Of a DNA stretch of 64,000 nucleotides, positions 59,513 to 64,000 are shown one piece after another. This stretch comes from Ctena decussata (lineage: Eukaryota; Mollusca; Bivalvia; Lucinida; Lucinidae). The stretch is from contig OZ022500.1 in the NCBI GenBank assembly GCA_963989385.1, positions 113,811,842 through 113,875,841 on the forward strand, given 5' to 3'. Position 1 is the stretch's first letter. Each line of letters begins with the position of its first letter. The notes under the pieces are model-generated. The model did not search any database. It was not told the origin of the DNA and saw only the letters and a list, made by a program, of their open reading frames with translations. Both the position numbers and the translations under genes were made by a program.

Positions 59513-59750
59513 TGAGCAGCCACACGAGAAAACCAACAATGTGGTTGTATGCCCAGTGCAGACGCAGATCAGCCTGGGCATCCGCCAAGTTTGATCAGAC
59601 CCTTCGTTAAGCGCTCAAAGGGTAGCTAATGGTCTAAGCTACCTCCATGCAGACAGCGAAGACTCTGATCAGACTGGGCAGATGCCCAGGCTGATCTGAA
59701 TCTTCACTGGGCGCACAACCACTTTGTTGGTTTTCTCGTGTCGCGGCTCA
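59513..59750. mobile_element. Foldback MITE, TGAGCCGCGACACGAG family, copy 2
   Basis: Same family as 56897-57133 with the core in opposite orientation (GGGTAGCTAATGGTCTAAGC). The left end has diverged slightly (TGAGCAGCCACACGAG). Confidence 0.85.
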
Positions 59751-60019
59751 AATATTTTATGACAGCGTACTTTAAGCCTCCAAGACAAAATGCATTAGAT
59801 TGTAACTTTTGAAGTCAAGATAAGCATAAAAAGATCTAAGATATAATTTGATAAGAATTTAAAGATGACCTATTTATTTTTGAATTGACCAAATATTCGC
59901 TGACCCAGAAAGATCGGAATGATCTGCACAGAACTGCAGATAAGGCTGGGTATTGCATTGTAAAATTTTTGAGAATTTTTTTATTTACAATTGCGTTGCA
60001 TGACAAGGTATATTATGGC

Positions 60020-60093
60020 ATGTGCAAACAGGGAAGACTCAGATCAGCCTGCACTTCTGTGCAGGCTGATCTGAGTTTTCCCTTTTCGCACAT
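60020..60093. mobile_element. Foldback hairpin, CAGATCAGCCTGCAC family
   Basis: ATGTGCAAACAGGGAAGACT arm with near-complete complement around CACTTCTGTG. Confidence 0.7.
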
Positions 60094-60206
60094 ATAATCA
60101 GCCTTTTCGCATATATAATCAGCATACTCCAAGAGGTGCAAAGACTTCGCTCAATTTACAGGCAGTACATGGTTAAGGTCCTTTTTCGTGTAACATATAT
60201 CATATC

Positions 60207-60430
60207 ATGTGACCCATCGTTAGAACTGCCTTAACAAGTTGCTTCTAATGATGGGTGCTAAAGTTTGTTTTTATGGCAAAATGAGAGAATTTATCTGGAA
60301 ATTATGAGCTGACCCGAAGGCCCAAATAAGGTGAAAATTGATAAAAAAAATTTATCTTCCATAAAAGGTTTATTGTGACCCCTCATTAGAACCGTCTGAA
60401 TGAGACAGTTCTAATGATGGGTCATAACGT
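60207..60430. repeat. Two more GACCCCTCAT-type foldback cores
   Basis: Partial palindromes at 60207-60263 and 60372-60429 (TGTGACCCCTCATTAGAACC and complement). The outer TIRs are eroded. Confidence 0.6.
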
Positions 60431-61181
60431 ACATTTTAATAGCAAATCAACAGACATTGTCATAGAATTATCTTGAAATACTCAATCTTATCTGGATCCA
60501 AGAGAACCCTACCTTGTATGGAGTTCAATTAACAATTACACTTAGCCTGTTTTTGCAAACAAATTTGTGCTTATGCATTATCTAGTGTTACACCTGCTGC
60601 ATTTAAATATGAATGCCAAACTCCCATGAGGCAGGATCCGTTATCCTCTGACAATCCTTGTTTGTTGCAGTTGTGTCTTCCTGACCTCCCATAAAACTGT
60701 AAAGATCGATAGCTAACGATAGCAAACAGTTGATAGAGCAATTGATTTTCACTTCATCATATAAGGCAGGGCTGTTCAGCGTCTTGAAAAATTAAAGCGA
60801 CTTTTGATGGCGCAGCTAAAAGTCATGTACGGGACAGTTAAATGGATGCTTCATCAGTTTGTGACATTAATATGTATACGAAGTTTGCCATGGGAGTCAG
60901 TAATCAGTGATTTACAAAGTCATTGAACTCGTAGCACAATAAAACTAGTATATAGTTGTGAGTGTCCATGTTTTGACTGTGCTTGAGAGAGATAAATAAA
61001 TGTCATTTCTCTGGTAATATCTAGGAATATTATTATTTTGTACATTCAGACAGAAAAGCTTATGTATGTATCAATGGGATGTAACCTTCAGTACTGTCTA
61101 TCGCAAAACATTATGTTTATGTAAATTATTTTGGCTTTTAGTTATAGAAATGTCGCATTAACACTTAGATAAGTTGAATTT

Positions 61182-61249
61182 GCAAACAGTGTGGATCCAG
61201 ATGAGGAGGCTTATAATGAGCCACCTCATCTGAATCTACAATGTTTGCC
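61182..61249. mobile_element. Foldback hairpin, AGATCCAGATGAG family
   Basis: GCAAACAGTGTGGATCCAGA arm and complement. The following GATGTGTATTTTGTCGTCTG resembles the inner right side of 38729-38916. Confidence 0.65.
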
Positions 61250-61907
61250 CTCTAGTATTTGAATTCTGAATGATATATATTCTGAATAAAACATTTTTTT
61301 TTTAATTTTGCAGATGTGTATTTTGTCGTCTGCTTTTTTGGCGGCTGTGGTAAAAATCACTGACACAGTCAATTATGCTAGGCCTAGCAACATCAAAATA
61401 CAGTTTTAAGTGTGGAGTAAATTAACCGAAGGTATCCGACTTGAGTTACACGTAAATTGATACTGCATAAAATTGGACTCGCTGAGGTGTGTCATGATGA
61501 GACAGTCCTCACTTTCCGGTCTTAGTTCATACCTTTAGTTGATACCTTGATATTAGTTATGAATATTTGCATAAGAAAGTGATGGGACGGATATTATTGT
61601 CTAAACAACAAGAAATTGACTCAGGCAAGATCATTATAAAGGATTAACTGTCTGATTAAATGCCTTGTGGGTTTTAGTAGGCATAGCCAACTAAAATTGA
61701 TTTCTTTTTGTTCACAGCAAGCACATGGTATGGGATTTCTTTGTTAGTGACAAAGACTAACTGGCACTCGAACTGTACTAATGTGTTTTAGTAGAAATAA
61801 ACTGGGTTTACATTTTAAGGATTATCTTTTAAATATACAGTTTTATATTAGAACATTTTAAATGACTTGTTTTATTCTAATCTTAATAGAACATTCGGAT
61901 TTTAACA

Positions 61908-63444
61908 ATGAAGAGAACTTTTGAAACAAAAAGAGTTTGTGTTAGTGCATTAACTGAAATAGAAAGAGAGGAACCGGTAATTCAGTACATCTCAGCATAT
62001 CCAGTGCAGTCAGATGTTGGATCAACTTGTAAAAAATGTCAGCGAGAGCGCATACGAAATAGAGATCTCAGGCACAAACACAAAGGTCGCAGGAAACCGA
62101 CAACGAGGGCAAACACCCCTATTGTAATTCAATTAGAAGATACAATTCGGGCAGCGATACAACAACGACAGAAATCCAGGGAGAATCTCCTGAAGAAACA
62201 GGAGAGTAGTGAAACCAACGATGAGCGAGACGGTGAAACTGACAACAGTTCAGACAGGGGAGATTCTGAGGGGAGGGACAGTAGAACATATAAAAATTCC
62301 AAAAACTTAAGTGCCTTCATTAATGAGGTGGAGAAAGTACAACAAAAGGATATTAACTGTGTAAAAGGTAACTTAAACTCTGATAAATCCAGTAACGAGA
62401 AAAAAGTTGCAGAATTTGTTTTAAATAATGCTCCCCTGTCACAAACATCTACAAAAGCAGTGGTTAAGAAACGTAGTATTGTAGAATGTGAGAATGTAGA
62501 TGTGATATGCAATGATTTGAACAGTGTAGAGTCGACTCAAGAAGACACAGAAGAAAGTGAAATAGCATCTACAACGTCAAGTTCAGAAATCCAGTCTGAT
62601 TCAGACATATCCAACATTCACGAAGCTTCGGTGTATCAGGAATTTACACCTGAGGAACTGAAAAAACTTGCAGAGTACACGACAGGGTGCCCTCTGATTC
62701 GTTATGAATGTCCCCCATCAGAATGTCCACAGTGCCAGTGGTATAATAACCAATTCCTTGACTCAGAGTCAGTGTGCCATACGCATAATCACAAAGTTTC
62801 ACAGAAACTGTCTCAACGCTCATCCAGGCATAATAAACATTGTACAAAATATGCTCAGAACTCGTATCATGGTGTGCCTTTCCAGCCATATCCAAGTGAA
62901 ACCCAGGAAACGTCCAACTCTGACAGTGACCTTGAAGAGGTCACCGACCAGGAGAATCTCATAGAAAACTGTCAGGATCTGGAGCAGGAAGTTGATCTTT
63001 ATAATACCAGTTTGTCACGCTCGGAGAGAAACAGTTATATTAGATCAGACAGGCAATCGAACCATAAGCAATTGTTTGACATTGATATAGCTGGCAAGCA
63101 AAAATCACTTTATGGCCTACAAAGTGACCAGTTTCTGGACAGTGTATACATAGACCTGACCGACAGTGATGTATCATTTACAGTGTATTACCATCACAAT
63201 CTTATTGAAAACCAAGGCTATACATCATACTCAAGTACCTATGCAAAGTATACGTTATCCAACATCACTGGATCACACCTTCATGGACCGGTTCAACCTT
63301 ACTTCACCGTGCCATACTATCACCAGTATGTCTACTGGCCATCCTATTATACTCCCATGTATAATCTGACTGCGCCATTCTGTTTGCCTCCGGATGAGAA
63401 ACTTCCAAAGACAGTCATGATTCCACCAGAGGAGCTGCCCAAAT
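61908..63444 (+). CDS. Large first coding exon of an unrecognised protein (possible alternative CNOT6 N-terminus)
   Basis: An acceptor (TTCTAATCTTAATAG at 61875-61889) precedes an ATG at 61908. Then 512 intact codons reach a donor AAAT|GTAAGT at 63444/63445, and reading on past it meets a stop at 63480. I do not recognise the family. Visible features: a CKKC at residues 41-44 followed by a basic stretch (45-64), acidic/Ser-rich low complexity at 100-125 and 205-235, FTPEELKKL at 246-254, and a Cys/His cluster at 261-295 (CPLIRYECPPSECPQCQWY, then CHTHNH) that could bind a metal. There is also a SUMO-interaction-like VYIDLTDSD at 413-421, a Tyr/Pro-rich region at 463-490 and a PPEELPK end. There is no signal peptide or membrane segment. 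The length and composition make chance openness very unlikely. It exits in phase 1, like CNOT6 exon 3. Its entry frame excludes in-frame joining to that exon, so it is either an alternative CNOT6 5' exon or a separate gene. Confidence 0.72.
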
Positions 63445-63554
63445 GTAAGTATACAAGTCATTTTTGTCACGCCTTGTCATAAGACGGATCTAGATTTTTG
63501 GGATTGTTTTGGAGGAGAAAACCCCAGCTTATAATTGAATTGAACAAGACTGGC

Positions 63555-63792
63555 CCCAAGGTTATAAAACTTTTTTCGTGCTCAACTCAGCTGAGCATGA
63601 AATTTTCTCTGCTGATAAATATGAAAATGCCAACTAATGTTGGCATTTTCATATTCATAAGCAGAGAAAATTACATACTCAGCTAAACTGAGCAAGAAAA
63701 CATTCTGTACTTATCAGCAATTTGCTATTTATTAGCAGGTAAAATTTCATGCTCAGCTGAGTTGAGCATGAAAAAAGTTTTATAGCCAAGGG
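63555..63792. mobile_element. Foldback MITE, family GGTTATAAAACTT, copy 2
   Basis: Outer arms AAGGTTATAAAACTTTTTTC and GAAAAAAGTTTTATAGCC. Inside them are TGCTCAACTCAGCTGAGCAT and its complement, and a central perfect palindrome GAAAATGCCAACTAATGTTG. It lies in the intron just after the 61908-63444 exon. Confidence 0.8.
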
Positions 63793-64000
63793 TCCTGATT
63801 TACATATTTGGGGTTATTTTTGGAAGGGAACCTTGATGTATAGCCAAAGAGTGGAAAGCAAGTCATAGGTATAGATTTTGTAGCATCAGTGATGGTTACA
63901 GCATAAACTTCCGGCAAGTTTCTGCTTTTGCTCTCTTCAGTGTTCAGGTATTCTGCAGAATTCTCTTCGATATAAATGCATTTGAGAACTGCCTATTTGA

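Overview
This is eukaryotic genomic DNA, AT-rich and dominated by transposable elements, with one confidently recognisable gene. That gene is the 5' part of CNOT6 (the Ccr4 deadenylase of the CCR4-NOT complex) on the + strand. Three coding exons with canonical splice sites lie at 37705-37816, 39424-39687 and 43685-43777, and they join in frame to give the N-terminus plus the leucine-rich repeat region. The nuclease domain is not in the window. The intron sizes, the tRNA-headed SINEs, the jockey-like LINE and the repeats headed by a G+C-rich hairpin followed by GTCCGTC-rich sequence suggest a marine invertebrate, most likely a bivalve mollusc. That placement is an inference; there is no rRNA or mitochondrial marker to settle it.

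Layout. 1-8.5 kb: terminal-inverted-repeat (TIR) elements, a tRNA-like fragment and two local tandem duplications. 8.5-17.3 kb: two decayed, oppositely truncated copies of one LINE family and a 5'-truncated jockey-like LINE, all on the - strand, mixed with three dispersed repeat families. 17.3-26.1 kb: a GGAAC-type degenerate satellite with an inverted partner, a hAT-type non-autonomous element with a perfect 8-bp target duplication, and an element with palindromic GGGACG(AAA)CGTCCC units that hosts a second nested element. 26.1-36.4 kb: a TTAA-flanked (piggyBac-like) MITE, a hAT-type element carrying a Helentron-like element, and further Helentron-like elements. 36.4-64 kb: the CNOT6 exons and their introns, crowded with short foldback (hairpin) MITEs of at least eight families, three copies of one SINE (two with clear target duplications, the third with an internal minisatellite and its own target duplication), a second copy of the hAT element, and an array of Helentron-body-like units.

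Near the right end, 61890-63444 is a second strong coding segment: a splice acceptor, an ATG 18 bases later, 512 intact codons and a good splice donor. It does not match any family I recognise. It cannot be an internal CNOT6 cassette exon because its entry frame is wrong. Its exit phase (phase 1) does equal that of CNOT6 exon 3, so it could be an alternative first coding exon that replaces the leucine-rich repeats with a disordered, Cys/His- and Tyr-containing N-terminus. It could equally be the first exon of a separate gene nested in, or following, CNOT6. This is the most interesting open question in the window.
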